From assembly GCA_017623815.1 (NCBI GenBank), contig JAGAOK010000094.1, positions 1-35,738 on the forward strand: a stretch of DNA of 35,738 bases, read 5' to 3'. The position numbers and the translations under genes are program-made. The notes beneath the pieces are model-generated. The model had not been told where the DNA came from and did not search any database. It saw only the letters and a list, made by a program, of their open reading frames with translations. This DNA comes from Lachnospiraceae bacterium. Lineage in GTDB: Bacteria > Bacillota > Clostridia > Lachnospirales > Lachnospiraceae. Shown here one piece after another: positions 1 through 8,932 of this stretch. Numbering within the stretch: position 1 is the first letter of the stretch; each line of letters starts with the position of its first letter.

Positions 1-197
1 CAGAACTGGTTGTGAAATGTGATTTGTTTGAAGAATGTTTATCGAATTATTTGCTTAGTAGTGGTAGCGATGTTGTGAAAGAGCATTTAATGGAAGCACG
101 TGCTGAGATTGAAGCTCTTGATCGTGAACTGGAGCGTTTAAAATTACAAAGAGATGCATACAAAATCGAGATTGAAATGTTTGAACAGATGTTATAA
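1..197 (+). CDS. C-terminal part of an unidentified coiled-coil protein (5' end cut by window)
   Basis: The reading frame is open from the first base of the window and stops with TAA at 195-197. A GTG at position 12 could be a start, but no ribosome binding site can be seen because too little upstream sequence is present, so it is treated as a partial gene. The visible product is about 63 residues. Its second half is charged and heptad-like, rich in Glu, Leu, Arg and Lys, which predicts a coiled coil. I do not recognise a family. A strong hairpin terminator follows 20 bases later and is shared with the convergent gene. Confidence 0.55.
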   Translation, partial: ELVVKCDLFEECLSNYLLSSGSDVVKEHLMEARAEIEALDRELERLKLQRDAYKIEIEMFEQML

Positions 198-215
198 GTA
201 CATAGAGGAAGAGCA

Positions 216-262
216 TAAAAAGGAGCTGTTCGCACAAAGTGAGGTGCGCAGCTCCTTTTTTG
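216..262. terminator. Bidirectional rho-independent terminator
   Basis: The arms AAAAAGGAGCTG (217-228) and CAGCTCCTTTTT (249-260) pair. An inner stem, CGCAC (231-235) with GTGCG (244-248), extends the hairpin. A-tracts and T-tracts flank it on both sides, so it can end the plus-strand gene at 197 and the minus-strand gene whose stop is at 267. Confidence 0.85.
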
Positions 263-266
263 TGAC

Positions 267-1133
267 TTAGGAGGCAATGCTGGAGTTATGTAAACTTGAA
301 AGAAAATCAGAATAGTAATCCAGCTTTTCTTTTACTTCCGGGCGCAGCTGTGAAATCCAGCGTTCAGGAATAGAGTGATAGCCGTGCATTGCTCCGGCCA
401 GACTTCCGGTCAGGGCTGCGATCGCATCAGTATCGCCGCCATGGTATACAGCCTCCATGACAGCGCCTTCAAATGTAGCAGTGGTTTCCAGATGATATAG
501 GGTACTGTCAAGTGTACAATCAATATGACGGTAGCGCTCTGGGAGCTGTGGAAAAACATGGGTGGTCAGTTGCTCATTTTTTAGACAGGCACGCATCATT
601 TCGTGAAAGCGAATAATGCCTCTGTCGCAAATCGGGCTGTTATGTGTGATACGACTCTGTTCAATCATGAAATCGCGTTTCAGGCGTAGCAGCATCATCG
701 GGATACAGCGAAACAGATTGCTGTTGCTTACATTTGCAGGGTCTTCGGAAAATTGGATCCATTCGGTATAGTCAAGACCCTTGCATTTGACAATAACCTG
801 ACGGCAGCAGTCTTCTATATCGACAGGGTGTGCAGCGTACCATTTGGTGAGGTTTTGGCAAAATTGGTTCAATAGTTTTTTTCGAAAGTTATTCTGCCCG
901 CGGTAATGGTGTGTTTTTTCCAGAGCTTCGCACATACAAAAGGCGATTTCTGTTGGATCCGTGACTTCACCCGGATAGAGATTTAACCAGCCTTTGCCAA
1001 TGATGTCAGTTCTTTTTTTGTACATTTGTTTGATGGAAGATTGTGAATAGTATTCGGTCGTGGCGCCCATGGCGTCGCCGATTGCCAGACCGTACAATGT
1101 GCCTTTGACGATGTCTTCAGAATATGTTCGCAT
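267..1133 (-). CDS. ADP-ribosylglycohydrolase (DraG/ARH) family protein with altered metal-site residues
   Basis: The 288-residue product has the family architecture. The N-terminal GLAIGDAMGA motif lies at residues 15-24 and the C-terminal metal motif GGDTDA at 232-237. Members of this family remove ADP-ribose from proteins or small molecules using two Mg/Mn ions held by a Thr-Asp-Asp triad near the N-terminus and an Asp-x-Asp-Thr set near the C-terminus. Here the first motif reads T58-D59-P60-T61, so the second Asp is Pro. In the second motif the Thr after the last Asp is Ala237. D59, D234 and D236 remain. The fold assignment is firm, but catalytic activity is uncertain. The start is set by an AGGAGGGG ribosome binding site. 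A TATAAT with a TGC extension lies at 1157-1162 on the minus strand. Confidence 0.85.
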   Translation of the reverse strand: MRTYSEDIVKGTLYGLAIGDAMGATTEYYSQSSIKQMYKKRTDIIGKGWLNLYPGEVTDPTEIAFCMCEALEKTHHYRGQNNFRKKLLNQFCQNLTKWYAAHPVDIEDCCRQVIVKCKGLDYTEWIQFSEDPANVSNSNLFRCIPMMLLRLKRDFMIEQSRITHNSPICDRGIIRFHEMMRACLKNEQLTTHVFPQLPERYRHIDCTLDSTLYHLETTATFEGAVMEAVYHGGDTDAIAALTGSLAGAMHGYHSIPERWISQLRPEVKEKLDYYSDFLSSLHNSSIAS

Positions 1134-1156
1134 AATATCCCCTCCTTATGCATATG

Positions 1157-1165
1157 ATTATAGCA
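1157..1165 (-). promoter_or_regulatory. Extended -10 promoter for the ADP-ribosylglycohydrolase gene
   Basis: On the minus strand TATAAT (1162-1157) is preceded by TGC, giving an extended -10 element about 25 bases before the ATG. The -35 region is weak (TTTCAG-like at 17 bases). Confidence 0.55.
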
Positions 1166-1236
1166 TGGTTTCAATATAACTGAAAGCATTATTTTCGCAT
1201 TTTCCTATAGAATTGTAGGAAAAGGGAGACGTGAAG

Positions 1237-1470
1237 ATGAGCCAGAAACATTCAGAGAAATATAGACTGATAGGGCAGGCCGTTCAAAAGTATCGCAAAC
1301 AGAAGGGGATGACGCAGGAACAGCTTGCAGAGAAAGCAAGTATCAGTATCAGTTATTTAACTAAAATTGAAGCCAGCGGTTGCGACCAGCCGTTTTCGCT
1401 GGAGGTACTTTTAGATATTACGGAAGTTTTGGGAGTATCGATTCATAAGTTGTTGGAAGATATAGATTAG
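1237..1470 (+). CDS. Small XRE/Cro-family helix-turn-helix regulator
   Basis: The 77-residue protein is almost entirely one HTH_3 (Xre/lambda Cro) domain. The recognisable core is a QKGMTQEQLAEKASIS segment followed by YLTKIEASG, which form the DNA-binding helices. It has no ligand-binding or protease extension, so it probably acts as a dimeric DNA-binding regulator of unknown targets. A GTG at 1231 opens the frame, but it is only 2 bases from the GGGAG ribosome binding site (1224-1228). The ATG at 1237 has the normal 8-base spacing and is preferred. It is transcribed away from the ADP-ribosylglycohydrolase gene; regulation of that neighbour or of itself is possible but not shown. Confidence 0.9.
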   Translation: MSQKHSEKYRLIGQAVQKYRKQKGMTQEQLAEKASISISYLTKIEASGCDQPFSLEVLLDITEVLGVSIHKLLEDID

Positions 1471-1476
1471 AAATGG

Positions 1477-1506
1477 AAAACTGTCGCAGGTGTGGCAGTT
1501 TTTTGT
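1477..1506 (+). terminator. Terminator after the XRE regulator
   Basis: A short hairpin with arms AACTGTC and GGCAGTT (7 pairs, one G-U) is followed by a run of six T, eight bases after the stop of the regulator. Confidence 0.6.
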
Positions 1507-1517
1507 TTGCTAAAATA

Positions 1518-1546
1518 AAAAAGTCCTTGTAAATCAAGGACTTTTT
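1518..1546. terminator. Terminator of the tRNA-Thr transcript
   Basis: Arms AAAAAGTCCTTG and CAAGGACTTTTT with a TAAAT-type loop form a near-perfect hairpin immediately beyond the 3' end of the minus-strand tRNA. A/T runs lie on both sides, so it could also stop plus-strand readthrough. Confidence 0.8.
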
Positions 1547-1549
1547 CAG

Positions 1550-1622
1550 AGCTGCCTAGCGGAATCGAACCGCCGACCTCCGCCTTACCAAGGCGACGCT
1601 CTACCGACTGAGCCAAGGCAGC
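1550..1622 (-). tRNA. tRNA-Thr (anticodon GGT)
   Basis: The reverse complement folds as a complete 73-nt cloverleaf. The acceptor arms are GCTGCCT/AGGCAGC. The D arm is GCTC/GAGC, and the anticodon loop TTGGTAA gives anticodon GGT (threonine, reads ACC/ACT). The T loop is TTCGATT and the discriminator base is T. The 3' CCA is not encoded, so it must be added after transcription. A consensus promoter lies directly upstream on the minus strand and a hairpin terminator directly downstream, so it is a single-gene transcript. Confidence 0.95.
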
Positions 1623-1641
1623 CAATCAAACTACGAACGAT

Positions 1642-1670
1642 ATTGTATCAAAAAAACAGACTTTTGTCAA
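1642..1670 (-). promoter_or_regulatory. Sigma-A promoter of tRNA-Thr
   Basis: On the minus strand TTGACA (1670-1665) and TACAAT (1647-1642) are separated by exactly 17 bases. The start point would be near 1635, about 13 bases before the mature tRNA 5' end. Confidence 0.85.
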
Positions 1671-1737
1671 ACAAAAAACTAGATTATACTAAGAAATTGT
1701 GGTAATATCAAAATATCAGATTAGGAGACAAGATAGA

Positions 1738-3279
1738 ATGAATCATAATTTTCTCATAAAAAATTATCTTGCAGAGAACGGAAGAAAAGTGAATGAGATA
1801 CTCAGGTGGGTTCCGCTTGTATTTTTAATCCTATGTCCGGCACTTTTGATTATGAAGCAGGCCGGAGTGTTAAGTTATAGGTTTTCTTCTGTCCTTGAAG
1901 TTTGCATTATTATTATTATTATATGTATATTTCCGTTGGTTTTTTCAAAGTATGCTTATAACGAAGAGTTGAACCGTTGTATTTGCCTTACCGTGATTGA
2001 GTTCTTTGTAGGTGTTCTGGCAGTGACCGAGGTGTTGGATATTAATATGCTATATGCATTGGTGCCCATGCTTTCTATTTTGTATGTGGATTCGCGGGTG
2101 TTTTTTCACTCCGCAAGGAATTGCTTCTTGGTGCTGGTTGTAGCAGAGATTACAAAGTATTTCTATCATTTACGGGAGTGGGCAAGAAAAGATATCATCT
2201 ATCAGGCCGATTACATGGGATTTGTGGCGCTGGTTCTTGAATATTGTATTCTCATGTGCGTGGTATATTATCTGGTAAGTCATATGGAGAGGATGGTGGC
2301 TTCCGGATATAAGATAAAGCAGCAGGAAGAGGGTATTTTTTTAAATGCATCAGGCTCATCGGAGCATACGGAAAGCAGTTATAATACCAAGGGGCTTTTT
2401 TTAGAAATTACGCACCGGGTAGAAGCTATGACGCAGGGGCAGTCAAAAGAGTTTGTATCTGTTATTGATGAGGATTTGCCGGGACAGTTAAAGGGTGATT
2501 CGGAGAAGATGAAACTGGCTCTGGTTAATATGCTTTCGGATATGGTTCGCTATACACAAAGTGGCGAGATTAAGTTTGAAATGTCTTATGAGAAAGGGAT
2601 TACACTGAAAAAAGGTCAGAATATTACGCTTGTCTGCAGAATTAGTTGTGACGAAGATATTACAGAACAGCTGAAGCATGGAAATGCGCTTGGTTTTGCG
2701 CTTGGTAAGAATATGATTCAGAAACTGGAGGGGATGATTTTAGATAAATCCAGTGCAGGACTGAATAGGACACATTATGTAATATCGTTTCATCAAATGG
2801 TGGATGGAACTGAGACGATTCGGCAGCTTCGCAGCAGTCGTAAGAGAGAACAGGACATGCTGATAGCCGAGTCGCGTAGAAAAGCAGAAAATCTCATGTA
2901 TGTAAAAGCAGGAAAAGCCCTGATTGTGGATGACAATGAGATGAACCAGAAGCTTGTGGCAGCGATTTTAAAATCCTATGGATTAGAATCAGTTTGTGTT
3001 TCAAGTGGGGAAGAAGCTGTAAAAGTAGTGCAGTCAAAAGAATTTAATCTGATGATTCTGGATTATATGATGCCCGAAAAATGCGGAATTCAGATTGCAA
3101 AAGAAATCCGTCAGTTTAAAGATCCGTATTTTGATGAACTTCCGATGATTGCCATGACAACGAACAATACGGAAGAATCTAAGGCAATGTTTTATAGTAA
3201 TCGTTTTGCAGAAGTGATTTCAAAACCGATCAAAGAGGATGAACTTCGTCTGGCAATAGCTCTTTGTATGTGTTTGTAG
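1738..3279 (+). CDS. Membrane-anchored degenerate histidine kinase fused to a receiver domain
   Basis: The 513-residue product starts at ATG 1738 behind TAGGAGA; the in-frame GTG at 1699 has no good ribosome binding site. Residues about 15-185 hold roughly six hydrophobic membrane segments. Residues about 215-370 resemble a histidine-kinase ATPase region, but the hallmarks are eroded. No convincing H-box is visible, the N-box reads NMLSDMVRYT with Asp where the second Asn belongs, and no DxGxG G1 box is seen. Residues about 393-513 are a well-preserved receiver: acidic pair D398/D399, phospho-acceptor D442 in a MILDYMMP context, T474 and K496. I infer a membrane sensor or scaffold that receives phosphate or signals from a partner rather than autophosphorylating. 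It ends 9 bases before the next gene, so the two are probably co-transcribed. Confidence 0.8.
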   Translation: MNHNFLIKNYLAENGRKVNEILRWVPLVFLILCPALLIMKQAGVLSYRFSSVLEVCIIIIIICIFPLVFSKYAYNEELNRCICLTVIEFFVGVLAVTEVLDINMLYALVPMLSILYVDSRVFFHSARNCFLVLVVAEITKYFYHLREWARKDIIYQADYMGFVALVLEYCILMCVVYYLVSHMERMVASGYKIKQQEEGIFLNASGSSEHTESSYNTKGLFLEITHRVEAMTQGQSKEFVSVIDEDLPGQLKGDSEKMKLALVNMLSDMVRYTQSGEIKFEMSYEKGITLKKGQNITLVCRISCDEDITEQLKHGNALGFALGKNMIQKLEGMILDKSSAGLNRTHYVISFHQMVDGTETIRQLRSSRKREQDMLIAESRRKAENLMYVKAGKALIVDDNEMNQKLVAAILKSYGLESVCVSSGEEAVKVVQSKEFNLMILDYMMPEKCGIQIAKEIRQFKDPYFDELPMIAMTTNNTEESKAMFYSNRFAEVISKPIKEDELRLAIALCMCL

Positions 3280-3288
3280 GAGAAGAAG

Positions 3289-6201
3289 ATGAATTATATA
3301 AAACGTTTTATTGAAAAATTGGACGGAAATGGAAAAGTGTTCAGTGCACTACTTAGTGTGCTGACACTTTTTGCTGTATTAGGAGGGCTTGTGCCGGAAT
3401 GGTATGAGCAGATGCCGCGCTATAGTGAATGGATCTGCGGAGTGACAACGTGGAGTGCGTACAATAAACAGGCAGATATGCGTATAGTACAGACGGCGAT
3501 GCTGGGAATTCCTGTGCTTTTTCTGTTTTTTTCTGCGTTGTATGTGATCTGGAAATCTGTGATGCCAGAACGGACGCAGACTGTTGGAGGGGCGTTCCTT
3601 GGCTTTTATTTGATGATTTTATGTCTGTTTTATAGAGGGAGTGCGGGAGCGGTATCATGGATGATACTATGGTGGCTTCTTTTTGCAGGATATTTGTATC
3701 TCGGAAAAAAAAGTCGGACAGAGCAGTTTTTGGATAGTTTAATTGGTGCGCTGCTCACTATGCTTGCTGTGACGGCCTTGGTTTTGAGTCTGAACGGAGT
3801 TTGGGCAGGAGCCGGAGAACTATGGAAAAATATAGCAAAAATAGTACCTGGCATAGGGATGCTGCTGTTTGTAGCATGTGTCGTGATGGATCGCCGAAAA
3901 AAGATAATAGGAAAACTTTTGTATTTGCAGTTTTTGCTTCCTTTTGCCTGGCTTGGCTTTTTTCGGTTCCGTTATCGTTATGAACAGGATGGAGCATCTC
4001 TTACTTTATTTGATTCCGGTCGGTGGAAATGGATGTGTGTGCTTCTTTGCGCGGTCTTTTTGGTGATTGGGGTTTTAGAGTTTAGAAAAAAGGGCAGGAA
4101 CCTGCTTTACAGTACGTTTGTCATGACAGCAGTCATACGAGTATTCTCGCAGCCGGAAGGGATGCTGAATATCGACTATTTCCATAACGGTGAGATTTCA
4201 ATGCCGATGCAGCAGCTTGTTTCCTATGGCAAGATTCCATATGTGGACATTATCCCGATTCATGGACTGTGTGATTATTATTATGGTCTGGTCAATTATC
4301 TGTTCTTTGACGGAACGTATTTGTCTTTGAATGCAGCAAAAATTGTCGGAGACCTTTTTGCTGCGGTTGCACTTGCAACTGTCTTATATGTGTTTACGCA
4401 TCACAGACAGCATAGTTTTCTCGTAGTTTACCTGTTTATGCCATTCTTTATATTGCAGGCAGGAATGCGCTATTGGCTTTTGTTTGCGCTGTTTTTTGTA
4501 CTGTTTTCACCGCAGATAAGAAAAGGGATGCAGAGTTTGTATGTATGGGTTTGGTTGTCAATATTGGCGATTGCATGGAATGTATCAATCGGCGGCAGTG
4601 CGGCACTGGCTTTTCTGCCGATGATTCTTTATCGGTTGTGGCGGGATTTCCCGTCGCAGTGGAAGCAGCTTCGGTTATGCGGGGAGAAAAGAAAGGCCGG
4701 TTTGACTTGGATGGCATGGGGGCTTCTGGTGGCAGTCGGTATTGCATTTATACCTCTTTTCTTACGAATTGTAGAGTATTTGGGCGAAAATGCAGGAACA
4801 ACACTTTATGTCAATGGAATGGAGATGCTTAGTGATGTCTCAAAAGCATCCGATTATCTGGTTCCGGGAATTATAAATGGGCAGGGAAACTTTTTTGTAG
4901 ATGCATTTGCGTTTCTGTTACCGCTTCTGCTATCATTTGCTTTGCTATTTGGAAAAGAAAGTCGCGGAGCCGGAGAGATGTTTGTAACATATTTACTTGC
5001 ATTTTGGGTGCTGGCAAATTATTCTTTTGTCCGCTATGATGAAGGGCTGAGAGCAAGAGTACTCGGCAGCTTTGTTCTTCTGTTAACCGCTTCTACACTT
5101 GGAATCCGAATGTGGCGGGAAGGGAAAGAAAAAAATGAGAGGTTATCAGGATGTGCGTTGTATGCCTTGCTTTTAGGCGGTGCTGTTATGATTTCGGGGA
5201 CGCAGCCACTGATATCTGCCGATACGCTGGTACTGGAAAAAGAAGTGCCGCAGTCGGTCACTACAACAATTATGGGTCGAAAAGTAGAGGATCCGGTGGT
5301 ACATGTTTCGGGGCAGCTTGTGTCCATGCCGGGACTTGGAACCGGATTTATACAGGGAAATACTCTGCAAAGTCTTCAGAATGTGAATGTGCTTGTGCAG
5401 GCAGCGAAGGAGAGAGGACAGAGCATATTTGATATTACCAATGCAGTGGCAAATGCTGTAACGCTGGATATGCCTTTGTATTTGCCATATTCATCCGCGT
5501 ATAATATCAGTAACCGTAAAATGCAGGAAAAGGCAATTATGCAATTGGAGAAAAAGCTGCCTGACATTATTTTGGCAGCACCGGAGATACGATTTGATGA
5601 TGCACCGTTTTCGCTGAGAAGCATGCAGTTGTATCAATATTTGATGGGGCAGGAGTATGTTCCATATAAGTATGAAAATGTGATTTATCTGGTTCGTGGC
5701 GAAAATCCTCTGCCGCAGGCACAGCAGAATATGGAAGCGTTTGCACAGCTGATGCACAAGAAGGATCTTGCCTATCTTCCGTCTGTTTGGGGTGCGAATA
5801 AGGAAAATATGTCAGAGGAGCTGACAGAGGTTGATGTAAACTATCACATGGAAGAGACAGAGCAGGGAATTCGCCTTATATTGGATGAACCGGTGGATGG
5901 CGGAGACATTGCCATGGTGGAGCTCTCAGGAATTAAAAAAGCGGATAATTTGCCGGAAATGATAACGAATGACAAAGAACGGCCGAAAGAAGACGCGGCT
6001 TTGCTTATGACGGTTCCAAGCAGTATCGCATCGGATGGGAGCGCACAGTTTCGTTTTGTATGTACGGATGGGAAACTTTTGATTCCGCTATGCAGCAGTC
6101 CGTATATGACACAAGAAAAGATAACGGATATAGAATTTGCTCCGGAAACGGAAGAGAGTCTTGCGATAGAGAACTTAAGCATAACATTTTACCGCTGGTA
6201 G
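3289..6201 (+). CDS. Large polytopic membrane protein with C-terminal extracytoplasmic domain, GT-C glycosyltransferase-like
   Basis: The product is 970 residues. About the first 650 contain many hydrophobic segments separated by short loops. A polar segment near residues 300-330, with a DYFHNGE motif followed by PYVDIIPIHG, sits before a block of closely packed membrane helices. This arrangement, acidic motifs in a large loop of a multi-spanning protein, is reminiscent of GT-C fold glycosyltransferases that use lipid-linked sugars, but I cannot identify a named family. Residues about 660-970 are mostly soluble and would lie outside the membrane. The ribosome binding site AGGAGAAG overlaps the end of the upstream receiver-protein gene. 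A strong terminator follows. A role in envelope polysaccharide or wall polymer synthesis is inference only. Confidence 0.7.
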   Translation: MNYIKRFIEKLDGNGKVFSALLSVLTLFAVLGGLVPEWYEQMPRYSEWICGVTTWSAYNKQADMRIVQTAMLGIPVLFLFFSALYVIWKSVMPERTQTVGGAFLGFYLMILCLFYRGSAGAVSWMILWWLLFAGYLYLGKKSRTEQFLDSLIGALLTMLAVTALVLSLNGVWAGAGELWKNIAKIVPGIGMLLFVACVVMDRRKKIIGKLLYLQFLLPFAWLGFFRFRYRYEQDGASLTLFDSGRWKWMCVLLCAVFLVIGVLEFRKKGRNLLYSTFVMTAVIRVFSQPEGMLNIDYFHNGEISMPMQQLVSYGKIPYVDIIPIHGLCDYYYGLVNYLFFDGTYLSLNAAKIVGDLFAAVALATVLYVFTHHRQHSFLVVYLFMPFFILQAGMRYWLLFALFFVLFSPQIRKGMQSLYVWVWLSILAIAWNVSIGGSAALAFLPMILYRLWRDFPSQWKQLRLCGEKRKAGLTWMAWGLLVAVGIAFIPLFLRIVEYLGENAGTTLYVNGMEMLSDVSKASDYLVPGIINGQGNFFVDAFAFLLPLLLSFALLFGKESRGAGEMFVTYLLAFWVLANYSFVRYDEGLRARVLGSFVLLLTASTLGIRMWREGKEKNERLSGCALYALLLGGAVMISGTQPLISADTLVLEKEVPQSVTTTIMGRKVEDPVVHVSGQLVSMPGLGTGFIQGNTLQSLQNVNVLVQAAKERGQSIFDITNAVANAVTLDMPLYLPYSSAYNISNRKMQEKAIMQLEKKLPDIILAAPEIRFDDAPFSLRSMQLYQYLMGQEYVPYKYENVIYLVRGENPLPQAQQNMEAFAQLMHKKDLAYLPSVWGANKENMSEELTEVDVNYHMEETEQGIRLILDEPVDGGDIAMVELSGIKKADNLPEMITNDKERPKEDAALLMTVPSSIASDGSAQFRFVCTDGKLLIPLCSSPYMTQEKITDIEFAPETEESLAIENLSITFYRW

Positions 6202-6213
6202 ATTTATAACAAA

Positions 6214-6249
6214 AAAGAGCGTTTCGATGATGAAATCGAAACGCTCTTT
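6214..6249. terminator. Strong bidirectional terminator
   Basis: A perfect 15-bp stem, AAAGAGCGTTTCGAT (6214-6228) with its complement at 6235-6249, closes a 6-base loop. It separates the convergent membrane-protein gene (stop 6201) and PBP gene (stop at 6253). Confidence 0.9.
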
Positions 6250-6252
6250 GCG

Positions 6253-8907
6253 TTACTGGACTTGTTCTCCGGCATTAGCTTGTGCATCAATTTGCTGCTG
6301 CTGTTGCTGTGCGGCCTGTTGTGCAGCCTGCTGTGCGGCGGCCTGTTGCTGCTGCATAGCAATTTGAGCTGCCTGAATAGCTGCAACATTGTTCGGATCA
6401 AGGAAGTATGTCGGCGTATGCGGACAATAATCGGGAAGACCAGGGGTTCCGTCATCTGCCGGTGGAATTTCAATTACGCCCATGCGCTGGAACGGACATG
6501 AGGTGCATGCACTTAGTCCGGTTGCGCCGCAGACCATACCGGTTACATGAACGCTGCAGGAATCGGTTGGAACCGTACCTTCTGCAAAATACTCTGTTGT
6601 CAGATATGCGTCGCAAATACCTGCGATTGGCAGTTTACCTGATTTGGAACAAACGGTTGCGGTAACAATACCGGCCGGTTTTTTAAAGGAAGCAGCCGGA
6701 AGATTTTCGTGAATCTGCGACATAACCTTTTTCCACATAACCTTGGAAAGTGCTGTTTCCGCAGAGGAACGCATCTTAACATTGTTATCATAACCGGTCC
6801 AGGTGGTTGCGGTATAATATGGTGAAAATCCGGCAAACCATACATCTTTGTTGTCAGATGTGGTACCGGTTTTACCTGCAATTGCAATGTCACCGCCGAA
6901 GTTTACGGCGCCACCGGTTCCTTTGGTTACAACATCTACCATGGCATCTGTCAGAAGATAAGCCGTAGATTCTTTGATAACCTGCTGGGTAACCGGAGTG
7001 CTGTTATCAATCAGCACATTTCCATCGTGGTCTAAAATCTTAGTAAACAGCGTCGGCGGAATGTATGCACCGCCATTGGCAATAGCTGCATAAGCAGCAT
7101 TTAATTCCATATTTGTAACACCATCCGTCAGACCGCCAAGGGCAAGAGACTGGGTAATGTCAGTGAAAATCTGAGTACCGTCTGCCGTATCGACTTCGCG
7201 TTTTTCTACAAGGGTAGTAAATCCAAAATCCTGCAGATAATCAAAACCGAGCTGCAGACCGATCTGGGTAAGTGTTTTGACAGTTACAATATTGAGGGAC
7301 TGTTCAATACCATAGCGGAGCGAACAGATTCCCTTATATCCGGAATACCAGTTGTTGACCGGGGTTCCGGAGTCATATTTATAAGGAGCATCGTTTTGTA
7401 CGGTAGCAAGCGTCATGCCGGCACTGTCAAGGGCAGGAGCAAAGGCTGCAAGTACTTTAAAGGTAGAACCCGGCTGACGGGTTGTTTTCGTAGCGCGGTT
7501 GAGAGTTCGGCTTGCGGTCTTTGTTCCGCGTCCGCCAACCATGGCAACAACGTGTCCGGTTGCCTGATCCTGCACTGTAATGGAAACCTGCGGCTGAGGC
7601 GTCAGGGTAATGGATTCGTCATGAACCTTGTCGCCGGGGCCGAGAACGGCTTCCTGATACAGAGCGATATCTTCATACGCCGCATCCTGTGAGGAGTAGA
7701 GCAGGTCGTATGCAGAACTTTGCTGCTGGAAGTAGGATTTAAACATTTCTGTAGAGTGGTTTTCATACTCGCCGGTGCTTGTTTTTACGGTAAGCTGATA
7801 ATCCAAAAGCCATTTGACATCTTCCGGATAATTTTCTTCATCATTGTAGATGCTGTCGCAGATTTGCTGAATCTTAGGATCCTGCGTTGCATGAATCTGA
7901 AGTCCGCCGCTGTAGACCAGTTTGTAAGCCTGCGTTTCGTTATATCCCTTTTGCTCCATCAGGACCCGGGTTACTTCATCAATGAGCGCATCTACAAAAT
8001 AAGTATTAATGGATTCGACATCTTTTTCCTTATTAATCAGCTGAATACGTGTATATACATTGTCAGCAATGGCCTGATCGTATTCTGACTGCGTAATGTA
8101 ACCGAGTTCAAGCATATCTCCGAGGACTTTTCTGCGTCGTTTCGCATTGTCCTGAGGGTGTGAAATCGGATTGTATTTGGAAGGATTCTGCGTAATACCT
8201 GCAATGACCGCACATTCGGATAAGGTCAGCTGGGATACCGGTTTGTTAAAGTATCGCATGGACGCTGCCTGCACACCGAGGGTGTTTTGTCCGAGGTTGA
8301 TGGAATTCATGTAAAGTTCAAGAATGGTTTCTTTATCCATACGTTTTTCGAGTTGGATGGCAAGATACTGTTCCTGAATTTTACGTTTGATTTTTACGAA
8401 GTTGGACTGTTCGCCGACCCATCCTTCAAACACGTTATTTTTTAAAAGCTGCTGTGTGATGGTACTGGCGCCCTGTGAAAGGTCGCGGGTCTGAAGCGCA
8501 ATCACTCCCGCACGGGCGATACCTTCGATATCGATACCGTTGTGCTGGTAAAAACGGCGGTCTTCGACAGCGACAAAAGCATCCGCCATATCCTGAGGAA
8601 TCAGATCCATATTGACATAGCTTCGGTTAGAATCGGTACCGACCAGTTTTGCAATCTGTTTTCCGGAAGCATCATATACAACGGTGGCATATCCCGACGG
8701 ACGTACATCCAAACTCGAGATATCCGGTGCCGAAGCAAGGATTCCTTTAAAGATTCCGATGCCGAAGCAGATGCCGATAATACCGACAGCAAGCACACAT
8801 ACAAGTACGGCCTTTAAGAAATAAAGCATAAACATCTTTGTAAATTTTGTTGATTTTGAATTGAGCTGCCGCTGTTTGCGGCGAATACTCTTTTTGCCAT
8901 AGTTCAT
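6253..8907 (-). CDS. Class A penicillin-binding protein (bifunctional transglycosylase/transpeptidase, PBP1A type)
   Basis: The 884-residue protein polymerises glycan strands and cross-links peptidoglycan outside the membrane. Residues 1-25 are cationic and a single membrane helix spans about 26-58. The GT51 transglycosylase domain carries E115 in VEDRRFYQHNG and the GASTITQQ motif near 146-153. The transpeptidase domain has the S481-T-F-K484 nucleophile motif, SLN at 537 and KTGT at 679-682. All catalytic motifs are intact. The C-terminus adds a Cys-rich segment (about seven Cys) and a low-complexity Gln/Ala tail. The start at 8907 is chosen because GGGAGG lies 8 bases upstream; the frame continues 15 codons further, but those starts are badly spaced. 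Confidence 0.95.
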   Translation of the reverse strand: MNYGKKSIRRKQRQLNSKSTKFTKMFMLYFLKAVLVCVLAVGIIGICFGIGIFKGILASAPDISSLDVRPSGYATVVYDASGKQIAKLVGTDSNRSYVNMDLIPQDMADAFVAVEDRRFYQHNGIDIEGIARAGVIALQTRDLSQGASTITQQLLKNNVFEGWVGEQSNFVKIKRKIQEQYLAIQLEKRMDKETILELYMNSINLGQNTLGVQAASMRYFNKPVSQLTLSECAVIAGITQNPSKYNPISHPQDNAKRRRKVLGDMLELGYITQSEYDQAIADNVYTRIQLINKEKDVESINTYFVDALIDEVTRVLMEQKGYNETQAYKLVYSGGLQIHATQDPKIQQICDSIYNDEENYPEDVKWLLDYQLTVKTSTGEYENHSTEMFKSYFQQQSSAYDLLYSSQDAAYEDIALYQEAVLGPGDKVHDESITLTPQPQVSITVQDQATGHVVAMVGGRGTKTASRTLNRATKTTRQPGSTFKVLAAFAPALDSAGMTLATVQNDAPYKYDSGTPVNNWYSGYKGICSLRYGIEQSLNIVTVKTLTQIGLQLGFDYLQDFGFTTLVEKREVDTADGTQIFTDITQSLALGGLTDGVTNMELNAAYAAIANGGAYIPPTLFTKILDHDGNVLIDNSTPVTQQVIKESTAYLLTDAMVDVVTKGTGGAVNFGGDIAIAGKTGTTSDNKDVWFAGFSPYYTATTWTGYDNNVKMRSSAETALSKVMWKKVMSQIHENLPAASFKKPAGIVTATVCSKSGKLPIAGICDAYLTTEYFAEGTVPTDSCSVHVTGMVCGATGLSACTSCPFQRMGVIEIPPADDGTPGLPDYCPHTPTYFLDPNNVAAIQAAQIAMQQQQAAAQQAAQQAAQQQQQQIDAQANAGEQVQ

Positions 8908-8932
8908 GAACATAGCCTCCCTATTCTTCATG

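Noticed and set aside
1664-1690. Plus-strand promoter TTGTCA/TATACT for the pseudokinase gene
   Set aside because: The spacer is only 15 bases and the same bases serve the tRNA-Thr promoter on the other strand; too uncertain to list.
1801-3279. Complete hybrid histidine kinase
   Set aside because: The phospho-acceptor His and ATP-binding boxes are not recognisable, so it was called as a degenerate kinase with receiver.
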